Shown here one piece after another: positions 23,447 through 30,675 of a stretch of 40,738 nucleotides of DNA. Every line of letters begins with the position of its first letter. The first letter of the stretch is position 1. The notes under the pieces are model-generated. The model had not been told where the DNA came from. It was given only the letters and a program-made list of their open reading frames with translations, and ran no database searches. The translations under genes and the position numbers were made by a program. Source of the stretch: Clostridia bacterium (GTDB lineage Bacteria; Bacillota; Clostridia; Christensenellales; Borkfalkiaceae); NCBI GenBank assembly GCA_029055875.1, contig JAIDCJ010000025.1, forward strand, positions 1 through 40,738, written 5' to 3'.

Positions 23447-24541
23447 TTAAAACTCCATCAGTCCGAAATCGCGGATATACGAGGATAGCCCGTGCGGGGC
23501 GTGCTCGGGGAGCACACGGAGCGTTTCCAAATTTAACGCGGGCGGCTCTTTTCCCGTAAGCGTGCGGAACAAATCCCCGAACTCCCGTTTCCGCGCTTCC
23601 AAGGCTTGCAGCTCGGTAAAAAAGCTCCCGCGCATATGCTCCAAAATTTCCGTGCGCCAGGCATATTCATTTGGCGAGGGAACCTCCGCGTCGCAATATT
23701 TCGTACCCGCCCGCTCCGCCCGCGCACAGTAATCGGGCACGAAGTGCCGCCGCGGCCTTCCGCACTCGAAGAACGCGCCGTAGAGTGCCGCAAGCTCCAA
23801 GTACGAACGCCATACGGGATAGCTCTCCCCCGCCGCCTTATGCAGCCTTACAAGCGTTTCCCCCTCGCCCGCGGGCGCGCCCTGCTCCTCCAAATATCTG
23901 AGCGCGTAGTTTCTGAGCACCGTTTCGCTGCCGTCCAGCGCGGAATAGGGCTGCGTCAATGCAAATACCTGCTCGTAGAGCGCGGGCTTCTCGGCGCAGG
24001 TAAATACGCGGAGCGCGTGCTCTTCAATGAGTGCAAGCCGCGCAAGGAGTAGCGAGGCAAACCCTTCCGCAAGCGTGGGCTTTACGAGCGATAAATCGAC
24101 GCACACCTCCCCCTCCGCAAGCGCGACGCACCGTTTTTCGCCGAACAGCACAATCTCACCCTCGCGCCCGAGTACGCCGCGCAGATCCGCCTGCGTAGGG
24201 AAGAGTACGCACGGCACCCGCCGCACCTCGGCAAAGAAACGCGCCGCCTTCAAGGTTTCTTCGCCGCCTGCCGCGAATACCGAGCCCACGCCGTCTGGCA
24301 TGGTAAAGAGCGGGAGCGCATCTCCGTCGTAGAAAACGGAAATTGCCCTTAACCCCCGCGCAAAGGGTGCGAAGCACTTCATCGTGCTGATATCGGAAAC
24401 GAAGAGCGTCTTGCCGCCGAAGCGCGGCTGAGCGCGTTCTACGCCCTCTTCCAAAGGGCAGAATGAAAGCCCGCCCGAGTTGTCCCCACCCCCGATATTT
24501 TCGGGATTTATCTTCGGTAAGGATCGTTCGGCGAGCCCCAT
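23447..24541 (-). CDS. Degenerate glycerol(-1-phosphate) dehydrogenase-like protein
   Basis: A 364-residue protein. The middle resembles the iron-ADH/dehydroquinate synthase fold of glycerol-1-phosphate dehydrogenases: GVGSVFAAGGEETLKAARFFAEVRR in place of the GGG nucleotide loop, PCVLFPTQADL where PTxxS is expected, and CVDLSLVKPTLAEGFASLLLA where the DxxxxxxP...GxGD element sits. The metal-binding His cluster is not recognisable (HKAAGESY instead of SHG-type). It may be an inactive or re-purposed member. ATG 24541 has AGAGGT 7 nt upstream. It follows the metal-exporter gene by 27 nt and is likely co-transcribed. The fold assignment is tentative. Confidence 0.45.
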   Translation of the reverse strand: MGLAERSLPKINPENIGGGDNSGGLSFCPLEEGVERAQPRFGGKTLFVSDISTMKCFAPFARGLRAISVFYDGDALPLFTMPDGVGSVFAAGGEETLKAARFFAEVRRVPCVLFPTQADLRGVLGREGEIVLFGEKRCVALAEGEVCVDLSLVKPTLAEGFASLLLARLALIEEHALRVFTCAEKPALYEQVFALTQPYSALDGSETVLRNYALRYLEEQGAPAGEGETLVRLHKAAGESYPVWRSYLELAALYGAFFECGRPRRHFVPDYCARAERAGTKYCDAEVPSPNEYAWRTEILEHMRGSFFTELQALEARKREFGDLFRTLTGKEPPALNLETLRVLPEHAPHGLSSYIRDFGLMEF

Positions 24542-24568
24542 AGCTTCAACCTCTATTCAATTATTTTT

Positions 24569-25543
24569 TTATAAACCTGCCGCGAATGCCACGGCGTTGA
24601 CCGCATACCCCACCGCAACGCCGAAAACGTACATAAACAGCGCAATCAGCGAAGCGTTCTTTATCTCCTTTTTGCCTTTGAATAATACCAAAATGCCGAG
24701 CCCTGCGTTGGTTATAAGCCCCGCCATACAGCTCCCGAATTCGATTCCGCCGACTGCAAAGGTTTCCGCAAGAATCACGCTTGAAGCGCAGTTGGGCACG
24801 AGCCCGATCAAGCTGCACACAAGCGGCTGAATCCAAATTCCCGCCTGCAAGAAGGCAGTTACCTTCTCCTCGCCCACAGACAAATCCCCTTCACCAATCG
24901 CGAAGAACAAATATCCGAAAGCAAGGTTTACAAGGAGTACGAACGCCGCCACCTGCAACGCGTGCAACAAGGGGGATACGAGATACACGTTCACCTTGCT
25001 CTTATGTACGTGCTTGCAGGCGTCGTAATGCTCGTGCTCGTGTTCGTCATGGTGTTCATGCTCGTGTTCGTGCTCGTGCTCTTCTTCGGGAATTTCCCCG
25101 TGCTCGCAGGGTGCGGGAAGAGGCTGAACCGTCTTATGCTTTGTAAGCAGAAGATCAACGAGATACCCCGCTGCAAAACCCAAAACGAACTTGACGCCCG
25201 CTAATGCGAGCACCGAATACACTTTATCAAGCGGCATCAGCGCGGGGGTGGTAATAAGCACTAAGAGCGCTTCGTCGCTCGTTGCAATGAATACGGCAAG
25301 AAGCGTGCCGAGCGTAATATGACGGTTGCGGTAAAGCTTTGCCGCCATCACCGAAAATCCGCACATGGGCACGGTGCCGAGAGCACTGCCGAGAACGGGC
25401 GCACACTTACCCGAAAGCGCACGGTTTGGCTTTCCCACCTGCGTTCTGTGCTCCAAAAGCTCAATCAGGACGTACATTAAAAACAGAAAAGGAAACAGAA
25501 TCGCGGTATCTTTCAACGCGTCTAAAATGACTTCCCACCACAT
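24569..25543 (-). CDS. Putative multi-span heavy-metal (Mn/As-type) exporter with His-rich loop
   Basis: A 324-residue integral membrane protein of the putative 10-TM heavy-metal exporter family (ArsP_2-like). Two homologous halves each carry a small-residue motif: GTVPMCGFSVMAAKLY near residue 57 and GLVPNCASSVILAETF near 240. Between them is a cytoplasmic-type loop (about 145-180) packed with His and Glu (EHEHEHEHEHHDEHEHEH), a likely metal-binding buffer. Family members are annotated as arsenic or manganese exporters; the His-rich loop argues for a divalent metal. ATG 25543 has AAGGAGGG 7 nt upstream. Its own promoter is TTGACA-N17-TAAGAT. The leader is too short for a yybP-ykoY riboswitch. 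Confidence 0.75.
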   Translation of the reverse strand: MWWEVILDALKDTAILFPFLFLMYVLIELLEHRTQVGKPNRALSGKCAPVLGSALGTVPMCGFSVMAAKLYRNRHITLGTLLAVFIATSDEALLVLITTPALMPLDKVYSVLALAGVKFVLGFAAGYLVDLLLTKHKTVQPLPAPCEHGEIPEEEHEHEHEHEHHDEHEHEHYDACKHVHKSKVNVYLVSPLLHALQVAAFVLLVNLAFGYLFFAIGEGDLSVGEEKVTAFLQAGIWIQPLVCSLIGLVPNCASSVILAETFAVGGIEFGSCMAGLITNAGLGILVLFKGKKEIKNASLIALFMYVFGVAVGYAVNAVAFAAGL

Positions 25544-25572
25544 ATCCGTGCCCTCCTTTTCGTTTGCCCTTT

Positions 25573-25601
25573 ATCTTAATCTATTTTATTGCGTTTGTCA
25601 A
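25573..25601 (-). promoter_or_regulatory. Metal exporter promoter
   Basis: Minus-strand TTGACA (25596-25601), 17-nt spacer, TAAGAT (25573-25578). Confidence 0.65.
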
Positions 25602-25621
25602 CTTCTTTCCGCGCCCGAAAG

Positions 25622-25655
25622 AAAAGAGCGTGGGCCCTGCGGCAAACGCTCTTTT
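25622..25655 (-). terminator. Terminator after the ABC ATPase gene
   Basis: A 10-bp stem AAAAGAGCGT/ACGCTCTTTT with a 14-nt loop, followed on the minus strand by a short pyrimidine run (CTTTC) beyond the four T of the arm. Confidence 0.65.
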
Positions 25656-25675
25656 GTAATCTTTTTATTCTTTGC

Positions 25676-26797
25676 TTACGCTTTCAGAGAAAGGTCGCTT
25701 TCCGTATCGAAGAGATGAATATGCGCCGTATCGAATGCAAGCTCTATTTCGTCGCCCTCGTTCACGGAAGCGGACGGGACGAGCGCGTCAACGAAGTTAA
25801 ATTCGTCTATCTCGCAGGAAATCAACGTTTTGCTGCCGAGCGATTCCGTTCTATATACCTTTGCTTTGAAAACCGTTTGCGCGGAGGCAAGGAACGCCTT
25901 ATCCGTACGCACGTCCTCGGGACGAATGCCGAGCGTTATATTTTTATCCGTATTCTCATAATCGGAAATATTCTTGACGTTCGCAGTAACCGCTTTGCCG
26001 AGTTCGATTTTCTTTCCGCCGCGGAGATATATAAAATTTTTCCCTTCCTCTTCGGTGAGCGTGACGCCTAAAAAGTTCATGGAAGGCGAGCCGATAAAGT
26101 CTGCCACGAAGAAGTCTGCGGGGTGGTCGTAAATATTTTGCGGGGTATCGATTTGGTGAATCACGCCGTCCTTCATGACGGCAATGCGCGTGCCCATGGT
26201 CATGGCCTCAACCGCGTCGTGCGTGGCGTAAATGAAAACCATATCCAGCCGCGCGTGCAGCTTGGCGATTTCCGATTTCATTAAGGCGCGGAGATTTGCG
26301 TCGAGATGGGCAAGCGGCTCGTCGAGTAAAACGACCTTGGGTTCGCGGACGATAATGCGCCCGAGCGCAACGCGCTGACGCTGAATGCCCGTGAGCACTT
26401 TGCTCTTGCGGGAAAGATATTCGGTAAGCCCGAGGATTTCCGCAACCGCGTTCACCTTTTGTTCGATGAGCTCCTGCGGCATTTTACGGATTTTCAAGGG
26501 ATAAGCCAAATTATCGAATACGGAAAGATGAGGCGTTATAGACTGCCCTGCAAAGAGCATGGCAACGTCACGCTCTTTGAGCGAGGCCTCGGTTGCAACT
26601 TTGCCGTCGAGCACAAGCTCGCCCGAAGTGATTTCCTCTAAGCCCGCAATCATGCGGAGCAGGCTCGTCTTGCCGCAGTTCTCGGGGCCCGTAAGCACGA
26701 GAAGATCTCCGCTACCTACTTCGAGATTGCAGTTTTTAACCGCGTGCTCCCCGCCCGGATAGATTTTATTCACGTCTTTCAAAAGCAAGCCTGCCAT
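25676..26797 (-). CDS. Orphan ABC transporter ATPase of the MsmK/UgpC (MalK-like) type
   Basis: A 373-residue ATPase subunit. Walker A GPENCGKTS (38-46), Walker B KVVLLDEPLAHLDA and switch His ATHDAVEAM are intact. The signature reads LTGIQRQRVALGR instead of LSGGQ, and the Q-loop region reads LFAGQSITPHLSV where VFQ is usual. C-terminal TOBE-type regulatory domain (about 240-365, with LGIRPEDV) is like those that energise sugar importers. No permease or binding protein is nearby, as is common for shared sugar ATPases. ATG 26797 starts MAGLLLKDVNKIY. Single-gene unit with strong promoter. Reduced ATPase efficiency is possible. Confidence 0.88.
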   Translation of the reverse strand: MAGLLLKDVNKIYPGGEHAVKNCNLEVGSGDLLVLTGPENCGKTSLLRMIAGLEEITSGELVLDGKVATEASLKERDVAMLFAGQSITPHLSVFDNLAYPLKIRKMPQELIEQKVNAVAEILGLTEYLSRKSKVLTGIQRQRVALGRIIVREPKVVLLDEPLAHLDANLRALMKSEIAKLHARLDMVFIYATHDAVEAMTMGTRIAVMKDGVIHQIDTPQNIYDHPADFFVADFIGSPSMNFLGVTLTEEEGKNFIYLRGGKKIELGKAVTANVKNISDYENTDKNITLGIRPEDVRTDKAFLASAQTVFKAKVYRTESLGSKTLISCEIDEFNFVDALVPSASVNEGDEIELAFDTAHIHLFDTESDLSLKA

Positions 26798-26829
26798 AGC
26801 CTTCCCCTCTATTCTATGATTTTATCACC

Positions 26830-26858
26830 ATTATACACGAAACGAAAAAAAATTTCAA
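26830..26858 (-). promoter_or_regulatory. ABC ATPase promoter
   Basis: Minus-strand TTGAAA (26853-26858), 17-nt spacer, TATAAT (26830-26835). Confidence 0.85.
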
Positions 26859-26894
26859 TCGTAAAACGGACGCTTTGAAAAATAGTTTTTCCAC

Positions 26895-26923
26895 TTGCCA
26901 ATTATTTTGAAATATGTTATACT
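26895..26923 (+). promoter_or_regulatory. Promoter of lipoprotein 1 and its structured leader
   Basis: TTGCCA (26895-26900), 17-nt spacer, TATACT (26918-26923), start expected near 26930. The whole box is nearly identical to that of the downstream paralogue at 27897-27925. Confidence 0.75.
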
Positions 26924-26930
26924 GAAACTA

Positions 26931-27032
26931 CACCACACAAGTGAATAGATTTTGAAAAAAGGTCCACAATCATACGGCATTGTGTATCTCTTTATACCTT
27001 TTTTCAAAATTCACGGTATCATTTGTGTGGTG
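26931..27032 (+). ncRNA. 102-nt nested hairpin leader or small RNA of unknown class
   Basis: Starting right at the predicted transcription start, three nested stems form: CACCACACAA with TTGTGTGGTG (10 bp, 26931-26940/27023-27032), ATTTTGAAAAAAGGT with its exact complement (15 bp, 26949-26963/26996-27010) and CACAAT with ATTGTG (6 bp) at the tip. The interior loop between the first two stems (8 and 12 nt) can add a GTGA/TCAC pairing. Followed by an intrinsic terminator at 27053-27090, so a free RNA of about 160 nt is expected unless transcription reads through into the lipoprotein gene. I cannot assign it to a known riboswitch; a 6S-like shape is conceivable but not shown. Confidence 0.6.
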
Positions 27033-27052
27033 ACAAATCGGAGATGCAGTGC

Positions 27053-27090
27053 AGTGTGTTTCCGGTTTGGAAACACACTTTTATTTTTTT
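27053..27090 (+). terminator. Intrinsic terminator immediately before a ribosome-binding site
   Basis: An 11-bp perfect stem (AGTGTGTTTCC, loop GGTTT) followed by TTTTATTTTTTT. The AAGGAG ribosome site of the lipoprotein begins at 27091, the next base, so termination here would silence the gene. This is the geometry of an attenuator. Confidence 0.85.
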
Positions 27091-27105
27091 AAGGAGATAC
27101 CACTT

Positions 27106-27819
27106 ATGCAAAAAAGATTTGTCACCACACTTCTCGCACTCGTTGCTGCAATTGCGTGCTTAGTCGGGCTCGTTGCCTGCGGCGGAAACGCAGAACCCGT
27201 TGCGGGAAACACCTACGTTTTTGAAAAAGCCGAAATCACCAAAGGCGCATCGGGCGTAGTAAAAGAAGAGTCGGAAAAAATACTCAACCAACTTTATGCA
27301 GAAACGAGCTTCTCGTTTGACGACGAAAACAACTTCACCATGACGGCGATGGGATTTTCCAATAGCGGTACTTATACGCAGAGCGGCAGCAAACTGACGA
27401 TGACCGCAGACGGCGAAGACCAAACGGCAACGGTCACGAGCGACAGCATTAAACTTACCATAACCAATAACGGCGTTACGGCAACGCTCACCTATAAGTT
27501 GGCGCAGGAAGAGACCGGCACGATCACGAGCCCCTCTGCAAACGTTGCGGGCAAAACGTACGTTTTCAAGGAGCTCGCCGGAATAAGCAGTTCGGAAGCG
27601 GAAGCCGTTTACGAAGGCGCAACGATTGCGTTCGATAACAACGGCGGATTTACCATGACCGTAATGGGAAGCTCCGAATCCGGAACCTATACCCAAAACA
27701 ACGCAACCCTCACGATGACCGCAAACGACACCACTTTAACCGCTACGGTAAGCGGCGATGAGCTTCTTCTCACCGTAGCCGATTCTGCGGGCATTGTTTT
27801 CCAATTACAAGAAAACTAA
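27106..27819 (+). CDS. Lipoprotein 1 of a tandem pair, two lipocalin-like repeats
   Basis: A 237-residue lipoprotein: MQKRFVTTLLALVAAIACLVGLVAC with lipobox LVAC. Two repeats follow, each opening with AGxTYVF and containing FDxxxxFTMT, SGTYTQ and LTMTA...ATV (about 31-125 and 138-235). This resembles small lipocalin-like beta-barrel modules of gut Firmicutes lipoproteins. Its neighbour is a clear paralogue with the same signal peptide style, promoter and 3' element. ATG 27106 has AAGGAG just upstream; the upstream in-frame extension crosses the terminator and is rejected. Function unknown; surface exposure is inferred. Confidence 0.85.
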   Translation: MQKRFVTTLLALVAAIACLVGLVACGGNAEPVAGNTYVFEKAEITKGASGVVKEESEKILNQLYAETSFSFDDENNFTMTAMGFSNSGTYTQSGSKLTMTADGEDQTATVTSDSIKLTITNNGVTATLTYKLAQEETGTITSPSANVAGKTYVFKELAGISSSEAEAVYEGATIAFDNNGGFTMTVMGSSESGTYTQNNATLTMTANDTTLTATVSGDELLLTVADSAGIVFQLQEN

Positions 27820-27848
27820 ACCAAACCTGCGCTGCACCGCAATCAACG

Positions 27849-27878
27849 AAAAAAGCACCCCTAAGGGTGCTTTTTTAG
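27849..27878 (+). terminator. Terminator after lipoprotein 1
   Basis: GCACCC/GGGTGC stem extended by A6/T6, loop CTAA. Preceded by TGCGCTGCACCGCAA (27828-27842), an element repeated after lipoprotein 2. Confidence 0.92.
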
Positions 27879-27896
27879 ATAATAAAAATGATTCAC

Positions 27897-27925
27897 TTGC
27901 GAATTATTTTGGAATATGATATACT
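27897..27925 (+). promoter_or_regulatory. Promoter of lipoprotein 2
   Basis: TTGCGA (27897-27902), 17-nt spacer, TATACT (27920-27925). The surrounding CACTTGCGAATTATTTTGGA parallels the promoter of lipoprotein 1 almost base for base. The leader is short and unstructured, ending in AAGGAG. Confidence 0.75.
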
Positions 27926-27962
27926 GCAATTACCCTATAAATTATATCATAAGGAGAAGAAC

Positions 27963-28736
27963 ATGAAAAAAAGATTTGTCAGCATGCTTGTTGCACTTGT
28001 TGCGGCAATTGCCTGCATTGCAGGGCTCGTAGCCTGCGGGGGCGGAAAAGCAGAACCCGTTGCGGGAAAAACCTATGAATTCGAGAAAGTCAAAATCACG
28101 AAAGGCGCTTCGGGCACACAAAAAGAAATCGCCGAAGCTATGATGGGCGAAATGCTTAAGGACGATTATATCGAGTTCGGTACGGACGGCACGTTCATTA
28201 TTACCATGTACGGCATTTCCATGTCCGGCACCTATACGCAGATCGGCGCTACCGTCTTAGCAACGCTTGCAGGCGAAGAGCAGGAAATAAAGGTCTCGGG
28301 TGATACCGTTTCCATGAGCGGCACAGAAAACGGCTTCGGCATGAAGATAACCTATAAGCTCGTAAAAGAAGATACGGGAACTATCACCAGCCCCACCGTG
28401 GAAGTTGCGGGACAGACGTACGTTTTCAAAGACCTCGAATATAAGTACGCCGACTTAATCAGCGGAGACGAGGACGCAGAAGCCGCGATTGCTCAGCTGA
28501 AAACCATGTTTCAGGGTGCGACGATTGCATTCGACGATAACGGCGGATATACGATGACCGTATTAAACGCCGAAACAACGGGAACTTATACGCAGAACAA
28601 GGCAAAAGTCGTAATGACCAAAAGCAACAGCGAGGTGATAACCGCCGCCGTATCGGGCAATGAACTTACCTACGAATATATAATCGGATACATGTTCTAC
28701 TTTGAATTAAAAGAGGCTGACGAGCCGAACTCTTAA
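27963..28736 (+). CDS. Lipoprotein 2 of a tandem pair, two lipocalin-like repeats
   Basis: A 257-residue lipoprotein, paralogue of the preceding gene: MKKRFVSMLVALVAAIACIAGLVAC with lipobox LVAC, then AEPVAGKTYEFEKVKITKGASG closely matching lipoprotein 1. Two repeats again carry the FGTDGTFIIT / FDDNGGYTMT and SGTYTQ / TGTYTQ signatures. The second repeat has an acidic insertion (SGDEDAEAA). ATG 27963 has AAGGAG 8 nt upstream. It has its own promoter and terminator, so the pair arose by duplication of a whole transcription unit. Function unknown. Confidence 0.85.
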   Translation: MKKRFVSMLVALVAAIACIAGLVACGGGKAEPVAGKTYEFEKVKITKGASGTQKEIAEAMMGEMLKDDYIEFGTDGTFIITMYGISMSGTYTQIGATVLATLAGEEQEIKVSGDTVSMSGTENGFGMKITYKLVKEDTGTITSPTVEVAGQTYVFKDLEYKYADLISGDEDAEAAIAQLKTMFQGATIAFDDNGGYTMTVLNAETTGTYTQNKAKVVMTKSNSEVITAAVSGNELTYEYIIGYMFYFELKEADEPNS

Positions 28737-28780
28737 AGAATGCAATTGCAAGACAACAAACATTTGCGCTGCACGGCAAC

Positions 28781-28820
28781 AAAAAAACGCTTCCTTTCGG
28801 GAAGCGTTTTTTTATATCAG
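28781..28820. terminator. Bidirectional terminator between lipoprotein 2 and clpX
   Basis: A 14-bp stem AAAAAAACGCTTCC with its complement and a 5-nt loop, T-rich on both strands. Preceded by TGCGCTGCACGGCAA (28765-28779), matching the element after lipoprotein 1. Confidence 0.92.
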
Positions 28821-28822
28821 TT

Positions 28823-30058
28823 TTAAGCAGATCTTTTATAAATGAGTTTGGGTTTTGCGCCCTTTTCTACGCATTCGCGGGTGATAATAACTTCCGCAAC
28901 GTTCTTCTGCGTGGGGATATCGTACATGACGTCCGTCATAATTCCCTCTATAATCGTGCGAAGTCCGCGTGCGCCCGTCTTTAACCGAATTGCGGTATTG
29001 GCAATCTCGCGCACCGCGCCGTCCTCTACCGTGAGCTTCACGCCGTCTAAGCCCACAAGCTTTTGATACTGCTTGATAATCGCGTTCTTGGGCTTGGTGA
29101 GAATGTTCACAAGCGCGGCCTCGTCGAGCTGCTGCAAGCTCACCGTAATGGGAATGCGCCCCACGAATTCGGGAATGAGCCCGAACTTGGTGAGATCCTG
29201 CGGCTTGACGTCGTCAAGGAGCGTATAATCGACCTCGTTTTCGCCGAGCTTTACCTTGCCACCGAAGCCTAAGCCCGAATCGTCCTTTCTCGCGCCGACG
29301 ATTTTATCGAGCCCTACGAACGCACCGCCGCAAATGAACAGAATGTTCGTGGTATCGATGCGCATACAGTCCTGCTGCGGGTGCTTTCTTCCGCCCTGCG
29401 GGGGAACGTTTGCAACCGTGCTTTCGATAATCTTCAAAAGCGCCTGCTGTACGCCCTCGCCCGAAACGTCGCGCGTGATGGATACGTTCTCGCCCTTGCG
29501 TGCGATTTTATCGATTTCGTCGATATAGATAATGCCGCGCTGTGCGCGCTCGATATCGTAATCGGCATTCTGAATAAGCTTCAAAAGAATGTTCTCTACG
29601 TCCTCGCCGACGTAACCCGCTTCGGTGAGCGTGGTAGCGTCGCTCGTAGCAAACGGCACGTTGAGAATTTTTGCAAGCGTACGCGCAAGCAGCGTCTTGC
29701 CGCTGCCCGTAGGCCCAAGCAAAAGAATGTTGCTCTTCTCGATTTCTACGTCGTCGTCCTTCTTGCCTGCCGCCATTGCGTTGATGCGTTTGTAGTGGTT
29801 ATAAACCGCCACGGAAAGCACGCGCTTTGCCTTATCCTGCCCGACGATATACTGATCGAGCTCCTCTTTGATTTCGGAGGGCTTTTTGAGCTCCACCTGC
29901 TCCGAGGACGCGGACGAGGGAATTTTTGCGAGCATATCGTTGCAGAGTGCAACGCATTCGTCGCAGATAAAAATTCCGTCGGGGCCTGCAATCAGTTTTT
30001 TCGTTTTCGATTTTTCTTTGCCGCAGAAAGAACAATTTTCCTGGTATCTATTTGCCAT
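28823..30058 (-). CDS. clpX: ATP-dependent Clp protease ATP-binding subunit ClpX
   Basis: A 411-residue AAA+ unfoldase partner of ClpP. Seen: an N-terminal zinc finger with CSFC and CDEC pairs, Walker [12 protein letters not shown] (about 113), Walker [12 protein letters not shown], the [11 protein letters not shown] pore/axial segment, the ClpP-docking tripeptide LGF in DDSGLGFGG and the sensor-2 [12 protein letters not shown]. Full length. ATG 30058 starts [13 protein letters not shown]. It lies 20 nt after clpP in the order tig-clpP-clpX found in many bacteria. Confidence 0.97.
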   Translation of the reverse strand: MANRYQENCSFCGKEKSKTKKLIAGPDGIFICDECVALCNDMLAKIPSSASSEQVELKKPSEIKEELDQYIVGQDKAKRVLSVAVYNHYKRINAMAAGKKDDDVEIEKSNILLLGPTGSGKTLLARTLAKILNVPFATSDATTLTEAGYVGEDVENILLKLIQNADYDIERAQRGIIYIDEIDKIARKGENVSITRDVSGEGVQQALLKIIESTVANVPPQGGRKHPQQDCMRIDTTNILFICGGAFVGLDKIVGARKDDSGLGFGGKVKLGENEVDYTLLDDVKPQDLTKFGLIPEFVGRIPITVSLQQLDEAALVNILTKPKNAIIKQYQKLVGLDGVKLTVEDGAVREIANTAIRLKTGARGLRTIIEGIMTDVMYDIPTQKNVAEVIITRECVEKGAKPKLIYKRSA

Positions 30059-30078
30059 TATAACTCCGATTTCTTTTC

Positions 30079-30672
30079 TTATCTTCTTACGTACACTCTG
30101 TCAATCAAGCCGTATGCGAGCGCTTCGTCGGCAGTGAGATAATTATCGCGGTCGGTGTCCTTTTCCACGGTTTCAACGGGTTTGCCCGTGTTTGCGGCAA
30201 GGATTTTGTTCATCTTCGACTTAATGCGAAGGATATGCTCCGCTTGAATCTTAATATCGCTTGCCTGACCCTGCGCACCGCCCAAGGGCTGGTGAATCAT
30301 GATCTCGCTGTTTTTGAGCGCAAAGCGTTTGCCCTTCGTGCCCGAGGAGAGCAGGAACGCGCCCATGCTCGCCGCAAGCCCGATACAAATGGTGGAAACG
30401 TCGCACTTGATATAGTTCATGGTGTCGTAAATCGCCATACCCGCGGAAACCGATCCGCCGGGACTGTTGATGTAAAGGCTGATATCTTTGGTGGGGTCTT
30501 TGCCCTCAAGATAGATGAGCTGCGCCACGACGGTATTTGCTACCGCGTCGTCAATCTCACCGCTTAAAAAGATAATTCTGTCCTCCAAAAGGCGGGAATA
30601 CAAATCGTAGCTTCTCTCGCCGCCCGAGGTGCGCTCCACAACGTAGGGAATCAACACGTTCTTTTCGTTCAT
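30079..30672 (-). CDS. clpP: ATP-dependent Clp protease proteolytic subunit ClpP
   Basis: A 197-residue serine protease forming the double-heptamer chamber used by ClpX and presumably ClpC. Catalytic triad: Ser in [14 protein letters not shown] (about 98), His in [14 protein letters not shown] (about 123) and Asp in [20 protein letters not shown]. The N-terminus [20 protein letters not shown] is typical, with little propeptide. It begins 3 nt after the tig stop and precedes clpX by 20 nt. Confidence 0.98.
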   Translation of the reverse strand: MNEKNVLIPYVVERTSGGERSYDLYSRLLEDRIIFLSGEIDDAVANTVVAQLIYLEGKDPTKDISLYINSPGGSVSAGMAIYDTMNYIKCDVSTICIGLAASMGAFLLSSGTKGKRFALKNSEIMIHQPLGGAQGQASDIKIQAEHILRIKSKMNKILAANTGKPVETVEKDTDRDNYLTADEALAYGLIDRVYVRR

Positions 30673-30675
30673 AGA

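Noticed and set aside
24990-25090. Tandem DNA repeat in the exporter gene
   Set aside because: The GTGCTCGTGTTC-like repetition is the coding sequence of the His/Glu-rich loop and keeps the reading frame; it is not a separate repeat element.
25544-25675. Manganese (yybP-ykoY) riboswitch upstream of the metal exporter
   Set aside because: The predicted leader is only about 25-30 nt, too short for that aptamer; the hairpin in the gap belongs to the end of the ABC ATPase gene.
26931-27090. Leader as a known riboswitch, T-box or 6S RNA
   Set aside because: No T-box TGGN bulge, no recognisable aptamer core, and the hairpin is shorter than typical 6S RNA. Left as an unclassified structured RNA rather than assigned.
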